From Hirsutella rhossiliensis (lineage: Eukaryota; Ascomycota; Sordariomycetes; Hypocreales; Ophiocordycipitaceae): DNA of 64,000 nucleotides. A program made the translations under genes and the position numbers. Below the pieces are notes generated by a model that had not been told where the DNA came from, ran no database searches, and saw only the letters and a list, made by a program, of their open reading frames with translations. Shown in pieces: positions 35,440 through 46,540 of the stretch; the stretch's first letter is position 1, and each line of letters begins with the position of its first letter. Location of the stretch: NCBI RefSeq assembly GCF_020360975.1, contig NW_025408668.1, positions 4,278,001 through 4,342,000 of the forward strand, written 5' to 3'.

Positions 35440-38131
35440 CAACATGTCTATTCTCATTCGTGCCCTTGCAGACACCGGAGCGAGTATGTATCTCGCCATT
35501 AACCATAGGTTAGCGAGAAGAGCGGCCTCACAACTTGGGGCCCAGAGGAAGAGGCTTGATCAGCCAATTCACCTAAAGGATTACGCGGGAGTCAAGCACA
35601 AACACCCGATCAAGGAGGTTTTTATGGACTTCGAGATTGATGGACGACTCTAAAGAACTTACCATTCTTGGTCGTCCGGATGGACTACGACATCATCATT
35701 GGCAGGAAATGGTTTGAACAACACAGGGTCGCCGTTGCGCCTGGACTCAGGAAACTTCTCTGGTCATCAGGACGGGAAGGCGCGACGAGATTATCGGGCC
35801 GAAGACGAGACAGTCTGGGGAAGCCGTCCTGGCGAAACCCGACGATTCCAACCACGCGAGTCGACGCCGATAATCCGCAGCAAATCCGCGCTGTTTCCGG
35901 TACGGAGCCTATCCAAGGAAGGGGAAAACGGACGACCAAGAGGACGTCATCCGTGACTGTGGTCGCCTTGCTACCGACCAGCGTCTGGCCGGCCAGGAGA
36001 GCAATGCCGGCGGGCCGCCAACGTGTTCGGCACAAGCGCAAGCCCCAAGAATTCATGAACTAGCGTCTCCGGGAGCAAAGGGGACCCAAGTCGACCAGAG
36101 TCAATTGCCACAGGATGGACCACCCCACGACCACGACTCTGCAGGCCGACGGGGTGGTTGCCAGCTTTCTAAACCCGCAACAGGACCGGGAACTTCAGGG
36201 CTGCTGACAGCCCGCCTTAAGAGAATTCAGAGTGCATCGCGCCTCGGAGAATTGGCTCGAAGAAGTGTTACGGTGGCTCACGTGAACCCGCAAACGCCAG
36301 AGATGCCTAAGGTACCACCGAAGGACACCCGCCCAGTTATCCCACTTCCACGGGGTGAGGATGACGAGACGGTCCGCCTGATCAAAGAGAAACTCCCGAC
36401 CCCGCTGGGCCATCTGGCTGGATTTTCTCGAAGAAGGAGTCTAACCAGTTGCCTCCTCTCCGCGGCCCAGGGAGGGACATGAAGATCTACCTGACCAAGC
36501 CATTGCCAGAGCGTTCGAGAGGTGTCTACCGCAACCCACATCATCTAGACGAACTACTCCGAAAGACGATTCAAGATTACCTGGACAAGGGTTTCATCGA
36601 GAGCTGCTGGCCTGGATTTGCCTCACCAGCCTTCTTTGTGCCCAAGGGTGACATGGGCATGGATTGGAGATTCGTGATCGACTACCGGGACCTCAACGAC
36701 GCCAGTGCAAAGATGAAGTACCCCATGCCTCTGTTAGAAGATACCCTGGTAAAACTAGCAAGCGCCAAGTTTTTTACAAAAATCGACATCCGTCAAGCCT
36801 TCCATAGGTTGCGAATGGCCCTCGAAAGTATGGATCTGACGGCATTTCGGTGCCGGCTGGGAACTTTCCGTTGGAAGGTGATGCCCTTTGGGCTGACGAA
36901 CGGCCCAGCAATCTTTCAATGCTTTATCAACGACTGCCTGAGGGATATCCTGGACATCTACTGCAGTTCGTACGCCGACGACATCCTGATCTATTCAGAG
37001 TCGGCCGAGGAAAACGTGCGCCAGACCGAGGAAGTCATTCGACGACTGGCAGCGGCAGGCCTACAGGGCGACATCAAGAAGAGCTCCTTTTGCGTCACCG
37101 AGGTGGATTACCTCGGGCTGGTGATTAAGGCGGGGGAAGGTATCGCCCTTGACCCTAAGAAGAAACAGGCCATCCTTGAGTGGAGGCTGTCGGACCTAAA
37201 ATCTACGAAAGCCATCCGATCTTTCCTCGGATTGGTTAACTTTGTCCGACGCTTCTCGAAAGAAGTAAGCGAGCTGGCGCACCCGCTCAACGAGCTCCTA
37301 AAAAGGGCAATCTTCAAGATCGGCAAGCAAGAGGAAGCGGCTTTTGAAGCACTCAAGGAAGCCCTGGTCCGAGCTCCCGGAATGGGCTTCTGGAAGATAG
37401 GCGCCCCGACTCGGATAGAGACTGATGCGTCAAAGCATTCGGTAGGCGCCACCGCTTTACAACAACAGAACGACAACTCATGGAAGCCGGTGGCCTACTT
37501 CTCCAAGACCTTGTCGTCAACAGAGACGGTATGGCCTATCCAAGACCGAGAATTCCTCGCCATCATCCGCGCCCTAGAAGAGTGGAGGCCAGAGCTGGTT
37601 GGGGGCCCTTTTGAAGTAGTAACGGACCATGAAGCTCTCAAGTACTTTGCGACAAAGCGGGTTTTATCATCTCGACAAGCCCGTTGGGCACAGATTCTGT
37701 CGGAATTTGACTACAAGATGACATACCGACCCGGGAAGGAGAACATAATTGCAGATGCCCTGTCCCGGAAAAGCGAGAACTTCGAGACCGTCAGAGCCAG
37801 AGACCTGGATTCCCGCACCATGGAACTGGTCCCGAACGATCGGGTACCCGCAGAAGTTCTCGAGGAGACACATGTCGAAGCTGCTCCCCTAGACATCGCG
37901 GCAAATTCTGAGGACCGCGGCCCAGCAGTACCTGGGGAGGCACCAGCCGGAGTGTTCCTTGTGGAGCTGATTGTCCGGGAAAATGAGAAACAGATTCCCA
38001 AGGAGGACCGGCGGAAGGGAGATCGTATCTGGGTGCCGGAGTACTCGTCAGAAGGGCTCGCACTGCGAACTGCCTTAATCCGGGAAGTCCACGAACCCAA
38101 ATCAAGGGGTCATCCGGGAAGAACAAGATGA
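35440..38131 (+). pseudogene. Gypsy protease, reverse transcriptase and RNase H
   Basis: The protease active site is in LADTGASMYL near 35470-35500, in the second gag frame; the frame stops at 35653. After a poorly conserved stretch, a 560-codon frame (36449-38131) contains an intact reverse transcriptase and RNase H. RT motifs are DWRFVIDYRDLN, FFTKIDIRQAFH, TAFRCRLGTFRWKVMPFGLT and CSSYADDILIYS. RNase H motifs are IETDASKHSVGA, DREFLAII, VTDHEALKYF and IIADALSRK. The frame ends in the integrase zinc finger (VHEPKSRGHPG), where a shift at about 38130 removes the rest. RT and RNase H alone look catalytically complete. Confidence 0.88.
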
Positions 38132-39474
38132 AGGCGATGCTGCGGCCGTTCTATTACTGGCCACGTATGGATGAGGATCTCGCGCGCTACGCACGCAATT
38201 GCCAGGCATGCCGTAGGAACAAGGTGTGGAAAGATAAGTCACCTGGATTGCTCCATTCGTTGCCCGTCCCAGAGGAACCTTGGCATACCGTGCTGGTGGA
38301 CGGAAAGGACATGCCGAATGATCGAAATGGATTCGACTACGTTTGGACGTTCATCTGCAAGCTGAGCAAGCTGATTCTCACGATTCCGGGAAAAGACAGA
38401 CACCGCCGAAAGACTGGCCAAGCGATATTACCGCCGCGTGTTTGGTCACCTCGGTCTACCGAAGATTTGGCTCTCGGACAACGGACCACAGTTCATTTCG
38501 AAATTCATGGCCAAGGTCAACGAGATGACGGGAACAGAGCACAAATTCGGCAGTGCCTACCATGCGCAGACTCAAGGAGGCGTGGAGATTACCAACCAGT
38601 ATCTTGACCAACGCTTGACGTTTTACGTGTCGTATTTTCAAGACGATTGGAGTGAGCATCTGGCGGCGTTAGACTTCGCGCATAACTCCACGCCGCACGA
38701 CTCAACAGGCATGACTCCGATCGAGGCCTCCCAAGGGCGAGCACCCCACGCGGCTTTCGTTCATATAGCGACCGACAAGCAGGTCGGGATTGGACCGACG
38801 CCCAAAAGGCAGCCAAGGACTTTGTGAATCGAGCCAAGAAAGTTTGTTCGCTGGCAAAAGGAACGTGGAAGCGGCTCAAAGGCGCCAGGAACGATCAGCC
38901 AATTTGAAGAGAAGAGTGCCCGATTTTGATGTCGGTGACTGGGTGTTTGTTTCGAAAGGGCTGGTCAACTGACAGGCCAACAACGCGGCTAGATTCTAAG
39001 AACGCGGGTCCGTTCAGAATCGTGGCAAAAAGGGGTCACTCATTCGAGCTGGACCTACCCAAAGGCATGAGGGTGGCAAAGGTGCTGCATGCCGACCGGT
39101 TGAGAAGGGCTGCGCGAGACCCGCTGCCGGGACAGCAGGTGGAAGCTCCGCCGGCCGAGATGATTAACGGCGAGCCAGAGTACGAGGTGGCGAAAATATT
39201 GTCGTCAAGGATCTCAAGGGGGAAATTACAGTACCGAGCCGAGTGGGCAGGACAGGACCCTGACGAGCTATACTACGACGCTGAAGGGTTCAAGAATGGT
39301 GCCGCAGCTCTCAGGCGGTTCCACGACGAATATCCCGAGGCACCTGGACCGCCTGTACGATTGGCAGAATGGCTGCTAGCCGCTGCGGAAGACAGGTGGG
39401 CAGAGAGTCACAACGATGACAACAAGGCTGTCGGCCGTGGGCATGAGCGACGGCGACTGCGACGACACTCGTGA
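38100..39474 (+). pseudogene. Gypsy integrase and chromodomain, frameshifted
   Basis: The H2C2 finger continues at 38128 (YYWPRMDEDLARYARNCQAC) in a new frame. The integrase core follows, with LVDGKDMP holding the first acidic residue. Another shift near 38440 leads to LPKIWLSDNGPQFISKF (second Asp) and AYHAQTQGGVEITNQYLDQ (the Glu region). After 38827 the frame changes again, to 38926-39474, which carries the GPF/Y segment (AGPFRIVAKRGHSFELDLP) and a chromodomain: EYEVAKILSSR, YRAEWAGQDPDELYY, then FHDEYP. The Tyr and first Trp of the chromodomain cage are present; the usual WKGY and TWEP positions read WAGQ and LYYD. Confidence 0.85.
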
Positions 39475-39516
39475 GGAGCCATCTCCACCGTTGGTGTTCG
39501 ACGGCTTTAGGGGTAG

Positions 39517-39710
39517 TGTGACGGCCTAGCACCGTCACACCCCCTTTGCATACATGACCCACATGTTGCTGAGCCAACGGCCCACACGTACGGAAGGCAT
39601 ATTTAGGGAGAGGACACCCAGTTGTATTGTTCTGTTCTCCTTTCTCTTCTTCAGAGCAGAATCTTCGTAATAGAGTCCACAGCCTTCTGGCTCAGTCCGT
39701 GACCGTCACA
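39517..39710 (+). repeat. Gypsy 3' LTR
   Basis: Identical to the 5' LTR over 194 bases. It is followed by GAAGC, the target-site duplication. A polypurine tract is not obvious directly before it; the preceding bases are TTTAGGGGTAG. Confidence 0.95.
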
Positions 39711-39715
39711 GAAGC

Positions 39716-42152
39716 CGTCCCTTGATTCTGCCCAACTTCTCTTCCGCGTCCACCTCGCGGGCATGTGACCGACTCTCGCTGTCTTGGAACCTATCCGCGT
39801 CAACGCCAATCAACATGCATCGCCATCTTGCCCGTCAAAGTACACGTGATGGACAAGCATGTAGTGTGCAGAGTACCACAGCAGAGTCGCAAAATTCCCC
39901 TGCCAATGAGGGAAAGCATGTTGCGTGCGACCCTGTGTGGCCGAGCGACAAGAGATGATTTGCCTGGTGCCCGCTGTTCATCAGCCGCGTCCCCCCCCCT
40001 TTTCCGTGGGCCGTCGGCCAGATGCCTGCCTCCCGAGGCGGGGAGCAAGCATGCAAAGAACCATGAAGACCCTTTCAGCCTGTATTCGGCCATGTAACAG
40101 CGGGCAAAGGAGCCCAACTTGTGGACCGAGGCGTCATGGTTCCCTAGCACCGCATCTACGGTACGCAAACGGCTTCGTCTGACTCCACCGCGACGTTATT
40201 ACTCACGTCTTCTGTTCCTCCCTGGACCTTTGACTATTACTACAAGGATCAAACGATGCCGTGTCCCATTCGCTACATGGTCAGAGAGGGGGCAGGGGGA
40301 CGGGATGGAGCGGGGCGGCCATGGTGGTGGTGGTGGTCGAGGTGGATTCCGTCCGATTTATTCGCACTCGGCCCCAACGACCCAGGCTTGAAAGAGAGCC
40401 GATTGTCCAGAAATCTCTTCTTGCGGCGGCCCGGAAACGACGAGACGAGGCGAGCCGCCCCTCCAGCAAGCAACAGATGGGCCAAGCGGCGGGTCGTGGT
40501 GGGTGGCATGGTGGTAAGCAGCCACGCACAGGCAACCATCATCCACAGGCGTTGCTTGCTTGCATCCTCCCTCCTCTTTCTGTCTCATCAGTCTTCCTCT
40601 TCTCTCGGCTCTGTTGCTGGCCTCCAGCCTCCCTCCTCCCAACGACACGAACTGGGACGCTACCAACTGGCATATGGACGTCATTTCGGCGCCCCAGGCT
40701 GCAAAGGCGACTGCGTGCGACTGCGTCCGCGCATTTGCATGTGCTGTGTGTCACCTTGCGTGCATACATTCTCTTCTAATCACTCTCGTCGCCGTCGTGG
40801 GCTGTATCTCGGCGCCGGCTCTTGCTTGTATATCGGGCTCCCGAGCGACCCCCAAAGTCGCTATCTGAGCAGACTCGGCACTGCAGTCCTAGATGCTGGT
40901 TGGTTATCCGCTGGTCAAAGAACGCCAGACTCGTTTCTTCTCTTCCCACAAACCTCTCCTTGACGGCCTCCACCAGTCGTATACTCCGAGGCGAGGATTG
41001 CACAGATGCAGTCGCACTTATACCAGCACTCGCCTTGACCGGTCGTCATCCTGTCGACGTGATATTGTACATGCCGGTGGCTTGCCAACTGGTCTCACTT
41101 CTGATTTCCATGCGACGAGAACACGGTGGCTTCCACGGCCGCCAATCTCTGCCCCATGATTCAACCGCAATGCAGATCCCGTTACACACTCACTCCGTCC
41201 CCCCAGTCTACTTTGGACCCTATTCTGTGCCATAACCCTCAGAGTCTACACGTGTAATTCGCACCAGACTCTGTCGAGGCCGACCAGCCCGGGGAAACGC
41301 CTCCGTGTTGGCCGCTCCGGCTCCGGCCCCCGCTCCGCCCCCCGCTCCGGCCCCGTCCGTCCCATTGTGCAAGACCTCCCAGAAGACGCCCAAGAGGAAC
41401 ATCCACAGTCGTCAGCGCAGACTACATGCTCCAGAAAGCCCAACTATCCCCCGATTCGCCGCAGCATTCTCGTCCAGGACCTCCCTAGGATACGCCGTGT
41501 AACCCGCTGGACAATCCGGCCCGTGTGGCGTGTAAGCACCCCAATATCCCATTCTCCTGGGTGCCCCCCATCCCCCAGAGCCTTTCCCTCGTGCTGTGCA
41601 TCTGAGCCAAGCCATCCATGCTCGATCCCAGTCTTGCACCCTCTTCCGAAGCCCGCCTCCGCCTCCGCCCGGGTGGCTGCAGAGCCTCAAGCCAACCCCA
41701 AGTCTCTCGTCGAGTCCCCACGCCAGGGTCAAGTGACCACCTCGCTCTTCCGGCCCCGGAACATGAATGCCCGCGAGCGCGCTTGGCGTCTGGTTGTCGG
41801 CTGCGCCCTCGTGGAGGCGGCGTCTTCCGCCGGCAACGTACAGCAAGTGTTGGGCGCGACTCGACACATTGACACGGTGGCTGCCCCCTGTGCATGAATG
41901 GCCAGGTCGGAGGCATCATCGTGTCTCGCCCAGCGCTGTGGCGTTTTCAATCCCACATATTGGGAGCACAAGCAACTTGGCCTGGCGCCGCCAAATTCCG
42001 CCCCTGTCCTCTCTCTTGCTCAAGACAGCTGCGAGACTTGATTGTCAAGATTCGAACACTTCAACATTCAAGAAGCTTCTTCACATACAATGCCAACCCC
42101 CTCGCTCCAAGGATGCAAGGTCGGCGCTTCACAAGAGTCTTCTTCCCCCACC
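39716..42152. other. Intergenic between Gypsy element and oligopeptidase
   Basis: About 2.4 kb with no supported gene. Several short frames on both strands are mutually overlapping and lack domains. Includes a C/CCCGCTCCGGCCC-rich patch at 41310-41360. The 3' UTR of the minus-strand oligopeptidase lies at the right end. Confidence 0.4.
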
Positions 42153-44432
42153 CTACTGGGAAAGGCCCAGCTCCTTGTAAAAGGCGGCCGAGCTCGGCTC
42201 CCTGCCTAGGAATTCCTTCAAAAACTCCATCTCGTCCATGCTGCCACCGCGCTCGAGCACCGTCCGGCGGTACCTCCGGCCCTCCTTGCCGTCCATGGGA
42301 TCCTTCTCGAAAAAGGAGTGGAACATGTCGGCAGAGAAGACCTCTGACCAGAGGTAGCCGTAGTAGCCAGCATCGTAGCCGCCAATGTAGTGACCAATGG
42401 TGGCATAGCGATTGCCCCATTCACTGCACAGACACGACCGCAGAAACGGGAGCGAAATAGTCAGCCATCTGCCATACGGCGCAGAGTAGTGGACAAGGGG
42501 ACGGGGTGGGACCGCGGGGAAGAGAAAGCACGTACAGTCCTTGGCCCTGGTCTTCCGGGCCCTTGATGCCCGAAATGTCATGTCGCAGCTGGTTCCACAG
42601 CCGGCCCACGTGCATCTTCTTGATGTCGTCGTGGTTCTTGGGGGTGTGGACCGTCATGTCAAACAGGCCGTACAGGAGCTGCGTCAGGGTGGCCGTCGCC
42701 GAGTTGAAGCGCTTGGTCCGGACAAGCTTGTCCACCATGGCGTCGGGGATGGGCTCGCCAGTATCCCATCGCCGCGAGAGCGACTGGAGCACGCTCGGCG
42801 TCCAGCACCAGTTCTCGAGCATCTGCGAGGGCGCCTCGACAAAGTCTTCGACGACGGCAGTGCCGTGGAAGTAGCTGTAGCGGGTCCGCGCGGCCAGGTC
42901 GTGGATCCCGTGGCCCAGCTCGTGGAACAGGGTCAGGACCTCCTGGTGCTTGAGGAGCGCGGGCTTGGATGCCGACGGCTTGCTAAAGTTGCACACGAGG
43001 GCAGTGGCCGGGTAGTTTCTGCTGCCGTCCTCTCGGATGTAGCCGGGCTCCAGGTTAAAGTTGGCGTTGTGGCTATACTTGTTGTCACGGGGATGGAGGT
43101 CCAGGTAGAGGTAGCCGCAGAAGCCGCTGCCGGCTGCCTTGTCGTCCCAGACGGTGTAGATGATGACGTCCTCGTGCCATGCAATGTCCTCGGCCTTGCC
43201 CGTCGGGCTCAGCCTGGCGCGGTCCTCGGGCTTGAGCTCGACAAAGACGAAGCCAAAGATTTGCTCGAAAATCTTGAGCATGCCGGCAAAGGTGGGCCCG
43301 ACGGGGAAGTACTGGGAGATTTCAATCTCGTCGACGCTGTATTCCTGTTGCTTGACCATGTTGGAGTAGAAGGAGACGTCCCACATGTAGAGGTTGCCGT
43401 CAAAGGGCGCGCCGCGTTGCTCGCAGTCACGCTTCTTGTACTCGCGGAGGCGCTCGGCCTCCTTGACTCCTCCGGGGGCAAGCCGGTTGCGCAGGTCACC
43501 GAGGAATTCGTTGACGTTGGAGGGCGTCTTGGCCATCTTTTGCTCGATGCGCATGGTTGCGTGGTCGGCATATCCCAGCATCCGGGCTGCCTCGTCTCGC
43601 AGCTCAATGATTTGCTGGAAAAGAGGCACGTTGACGTTGGACTGGGGTGGAAAACGTCACGTCAACCCGGGCGTTGCGTTCTGGTTGGAATGGGGCTCAC
43701 CTTGTTTGCTTCGGCAATGGTGTACTTGCGCCTAGTCTCCTCGTGGAGGGCATATTTCATCAGTGGGAACAAGTGGGTGTACTTGAAGGACAGTTTGACC
43801 TTTCCCTCGTTCTCGCCCGTGCCCTTTTCCAGCTGGTCGACGTCGATGTCATCCTTGGGGACGCCTTCGAGCTCTTTGGGGAAGAACCAGATGGCGCCGT
43901 TTTCCTCGTTGAGGTTTTTCTGGCACTGGATGGAAAGCTGGCTGAGACGCTTCTGGATCTCCTTGAAGCGGTCGCGCTGGGGCCCGGCAGGCAGGAGAAG
44001 ACCGTTGCGGATATACTTCTGGCGCTCCTTGGTGAGGAGGTGAAGGGGCTCCGTCTCGAGGTCGAGCGACGCGCGGGTGGCGTAGACGGCATCGACAAGC
44101 TTGAAGATGTCCTCGCGCATCTTGGTCTCGATGCGGAACTCGTCCATGATGCCCTCGGCCTTGTTGGAAGCTTCACGCAGCGAGGCGTTGGGGGAGACGT
44201 GCTGGTAAAAGGTCAGGATCCTCTGGGGGGCCGAGGACTTGTTGTCGTCGACCAAGATGGGGTCGAGGACGTTGGCAAAGGTGCCCTTGTCCGGCTGGAC
44301 GTCGGCAACCACCTTGTCGTAGACGCGCTTTGTCGTCTCCGACATCCTGTTGGTATCGGCCAGGATGGAGTCGGCCGTGGCCGTGAAGACGGGCGGCGGC
44401 TGGGGCGGCGTCTGGTACTGCGGGCCGGCCAT
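42153..44432 (-). CDS. mepB: M3 family zinc metallopeptidase (saccharolysin / thimet oligopeptidase type)
   Basis: Exons on the minus strand are 44432-43701, 43641-42536 and 42423-42153, giving 702 aa. Introns are 59 and 112 bases. The enzyme cleaves short peptides released by the proteasome and acts in the cytosol or mitochondrial intermembrane space; relatives are yeast Prd1 and Aspergillus MepB. The zinc motif HELGHG lies near residues 484-489, with the third ligand Glu in DFVEAPSQMLENW about 25 residues later. The helical N-terminal half (about residues 1-250) and the YMWDVSFYSN and GYLYLDLHPRDNKY segments are typical of M3 peptidases. The C-terminal exon supplies GHYIGGYDAGYYGYLWSEVF, which lines the substrate pocket. 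The start is the first ATG (MAGPQYQTPP). An upstream TTG in frame is not used. No mitochondrial signal is obvious. Confidence 0.93.
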
Positions 44433-45261
44433 GGTGCTGGTCGTCAAGTGGCGAAGGGGTACGGGGTTGGGCTTTGCGGCGCGGAAGGGGGAGCTCAGGT
44501 GGCCGACAAGAGCGCTGAGGCGGGTGAAGGCTCGGGGGGAAGCCAGCGTTGCGGCGAGGACGAGGACCAGGAGAGACAGGACGAGGACCAGGAGCGGGGT
44601 GAGGGGGGAGAGGAGGCGGGGAGGGAGGAGGCGGGGAGGGGGGAGGCCGGGGGAGACGCGACGCCGTGCCAGCGTGAATGCGACTTGGTTCCTCCTACCT
44701 GTGGGATAGGAAGGAGGCTACAGAAGACGCGTTACACCACAGATACAATACGTGGTGTATAATGCATGTGCGTCAGGGCGGGTAGCAAAGGCTGAAGGAT
44801 AATTAATATATGGGCATCGAAAGAGTTCAAGCTGTAATTACCCCAGACAAGAAGTAGCTTGGCTCCCAGACTGGGCAGGTGGTGAGAAGGCGTGCCGAGC
44901 AGCAAAGGAGTGGGGCAGACAGCAGACGATCCGGACTTTACTCGGGTAACGTCTCGAGAGCTCACGGTCAGCAGCCTACCCTGTAGCAAGCCAATAAACC
45001 AGGGGCAAAGTAAATCCCATAAAAATGCAGAACCAGCTATTCAATGCACGCAAGCCAACGCACAAGAAAAGGCGCATTCCCCTTGGGCCTCTTGTCCCGA
45101 GTCGTTGTCGTCTTCAACCCAAGCCGTAACCCGTATACATACACGCGTGTGCGTCGAAAGTCATCCATCAAAGGCAAAAGCAAAGCAACGCCGTCCCGTC
45201 CGCAGAATGCAAATGTAGCCCCAAGTTCGACGGCAGAAAGATCAAGCAAACCGGTTTGCTC
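44433..45261. other. Intergenic upstream of oligopeptidase
   Basis: This holds the oligopeptidase promoter at 44433-44700, which is purine-rich on the plus strand (GAGGACGAGGACCAGGAG repeats near 44555-44650), and the 3' UTR of the light-chain gene on the right. No additional gene is supported. Confidence 0.4.
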
Positions 45262-45836
45262 TCAGTTGGCGAGGATGGTCCGGACGAGATCTGGTGGGCC
45301 CGAGCCGGTCAGCAAACGCGCAGCAAGGGGGCGTGGCGTGGCACGGCGGCGACACGTACCCGTGTAGTTGACCTGGCCGGAGCTCGTGTCGACGGCTTTG
45401 AGCAGCTCGTCGACCTCGTCGTCGGACATCTTCTCGCCCAGATTGGTCAGGATGTACTTGAGCTGGCCGACGCCGATGAAGCCCGTCATGTCCTTGTCAA
45501 AGACCTGGAAGCCGCGGCAGTACTCCTCGGGCTCGCCGGGCTCTCGGAAGCCGCCGGGGCGGTTGAGGACGCGCTGGAAAGTCTCAAAGTCGACTGCCAA
45601 GCTGGAGCGTTAGCCGTCTGCTCATGTCGCCGCCCGGGTCCAGGTAGCGACTCACAGTCGGCGCCGGCCGTCTTTTCGAGCTCCTGGATCTCGGACAGCG
45701 TCGGATTCTGGCCGCAGGCCCGTAGCAGGTCGCCCAGGCTGTCGGCGGTGACACGGCCGTTGCCGCGCTTGTCGAACAGGGCAAAAGCCTCCTTGTAGTT
45801 GGTCGAGGCCTGGGAGTCGTAGGGGTTAGAAGACAT
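45262..45836 (-). CDS. cdc4: Myosin essential light chain, Cdc4 type (EF-hand protein)
   Basis: Exons on the minus strand are 45836-45656, 45593-45360 and 45290-45262, giving 147 aa; introns are 62 and 69 bases. The protein closely follows fission-yeast Cdc4, the essential light chain bound to myosin II and V IQ motifs in the contractile ring. Shared blocks include LFDKRGNGRV in the first EF-hand, DLLRACGQNPTLSEI, the QRVLNRPGGF segment, GFQVFDKDMTGFIGVG in the third EF-hand and the closing VNYTDLVRTILAN. The EF loops lack a full set of Ca2+ ligands, as is usual for essential light chains. The last exon has only nine codons including the stop; it is needed to complete the C-terminal helix. 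A calmodulin-like protein is the less likely alternative. Confidence 0.9.
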
Positions 45837-46540
45837 GGCTCACGCTTTTGTTCGCCGCTGTCCAAGCGTGCTTCGTTTGTGCGGGATGCCGAGTGCAGGG
45901 CCGAGTGCAGGGCAGAGTGCAGGGCAGAGTGCAGGGCAGAGGTGCTTGTGTCTGTGGCGATGCAGAGAAGAGAAGGGGAATGACAAAAGCCGCGAGTGAG
46001 GCTGGCGGGCGAATCAAGTGGTCGCGGGGCTCTTTGTTTACTGGTGCCGGGGCAACTCACCATTGTGTCGCGCCGGGTAGGGGAAAGCCAAAAAAAGCAC
46101 TGGCCTCGTCGTGTTGTTTGTCGGCACACACGATCGCTTCTTCTTGTCGCGGTAGGCTCGCACAACAATATCTTGGTTTCACGTCGGTCGTGGAGGGGAT
46201 TTTGTATGGCGGAGGGAAAAGGGTGGAGTGTGTTGTCGGCAAGTCAACAGGTCGCAAAGAAGAAGTGTCCTGAGACGCTCTGCCCCCTGGGCCGCGGGCC
46301 CCCCCTGTCTCCCCTGTACGGGCGGGTTACGGGGCAACGGGCTGTGGCCTTGGGCGGGTCCACAAGTCAGCCGTAATAATGAAGGGAGTCGAGGGGAAAG
46401 AAAACAAGACGTCATTGACTTTGCATTTCGGTGCATCGCCCCATGTGTGATGGTTTTGTCACGGACTGGACCATCAGCCATCCACGCTTGATGTTTGTCT
46501 ACCCGTACTTGCACCGCGTCTACCGCGACAAGCCGGCTCC
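45837..46540. other. Intergenic, light-chain promoter and methyltransferase 3' region
   Basis: The right boundary is the methyltransferase stop codon. Next to the light-chain ATG lies a short tandem repeat (45891-45940). No gene is supported. Open frames here are short and on both strands. Confidence 0.4.
45891..45940. repeat. 12-base tandem repeat in light-chain leader
   Basis: The unit GAGTGCAGGGCA is repeated four times with one C variant. It lies 55-105 bases upstream of the light-chain ATG, so it is probably transcribed in the 5' leader or within the core promoter. Confidence 0.7.

Larger units (their letters stand above)
33581..39715 (+). mobile_element. Ty3/Gypsy chromovirus-type LTR retrotransposon, complete but frame-broken
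   Basis: The element is bounded by two identical 194-base LTRs (33586-33779 and 39517-39710) that begin TGTGACGG and end GTCACA. A 5-base target duplication, GAAGC, flanks it at 33581-33585 and 39711-39715. Inside, in order, are gag with a zinc knuckle, aspartic protease (DTGA), reverse transcriptase (YADD), RNase H, integrase (H2C2 finger, then the core) and a C-terminal chromodomain: the Ty3/Gypsy order, with the chromodomain marking the chromovirus branch. LTR identity means a recent insertion. Despite this, gag, gag-protease, protease-RT and integrase are each separated by frame changes. It inserted into an intergenic spacer. Confidence 0.95.

Noticed and set aside
42541..44762. Two long plus-strand frames (500 and 371 codons) over the oligopeptidase
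   Set aside because: Antisense shadows of a gene with an intact HEXXH motif and normal introns.
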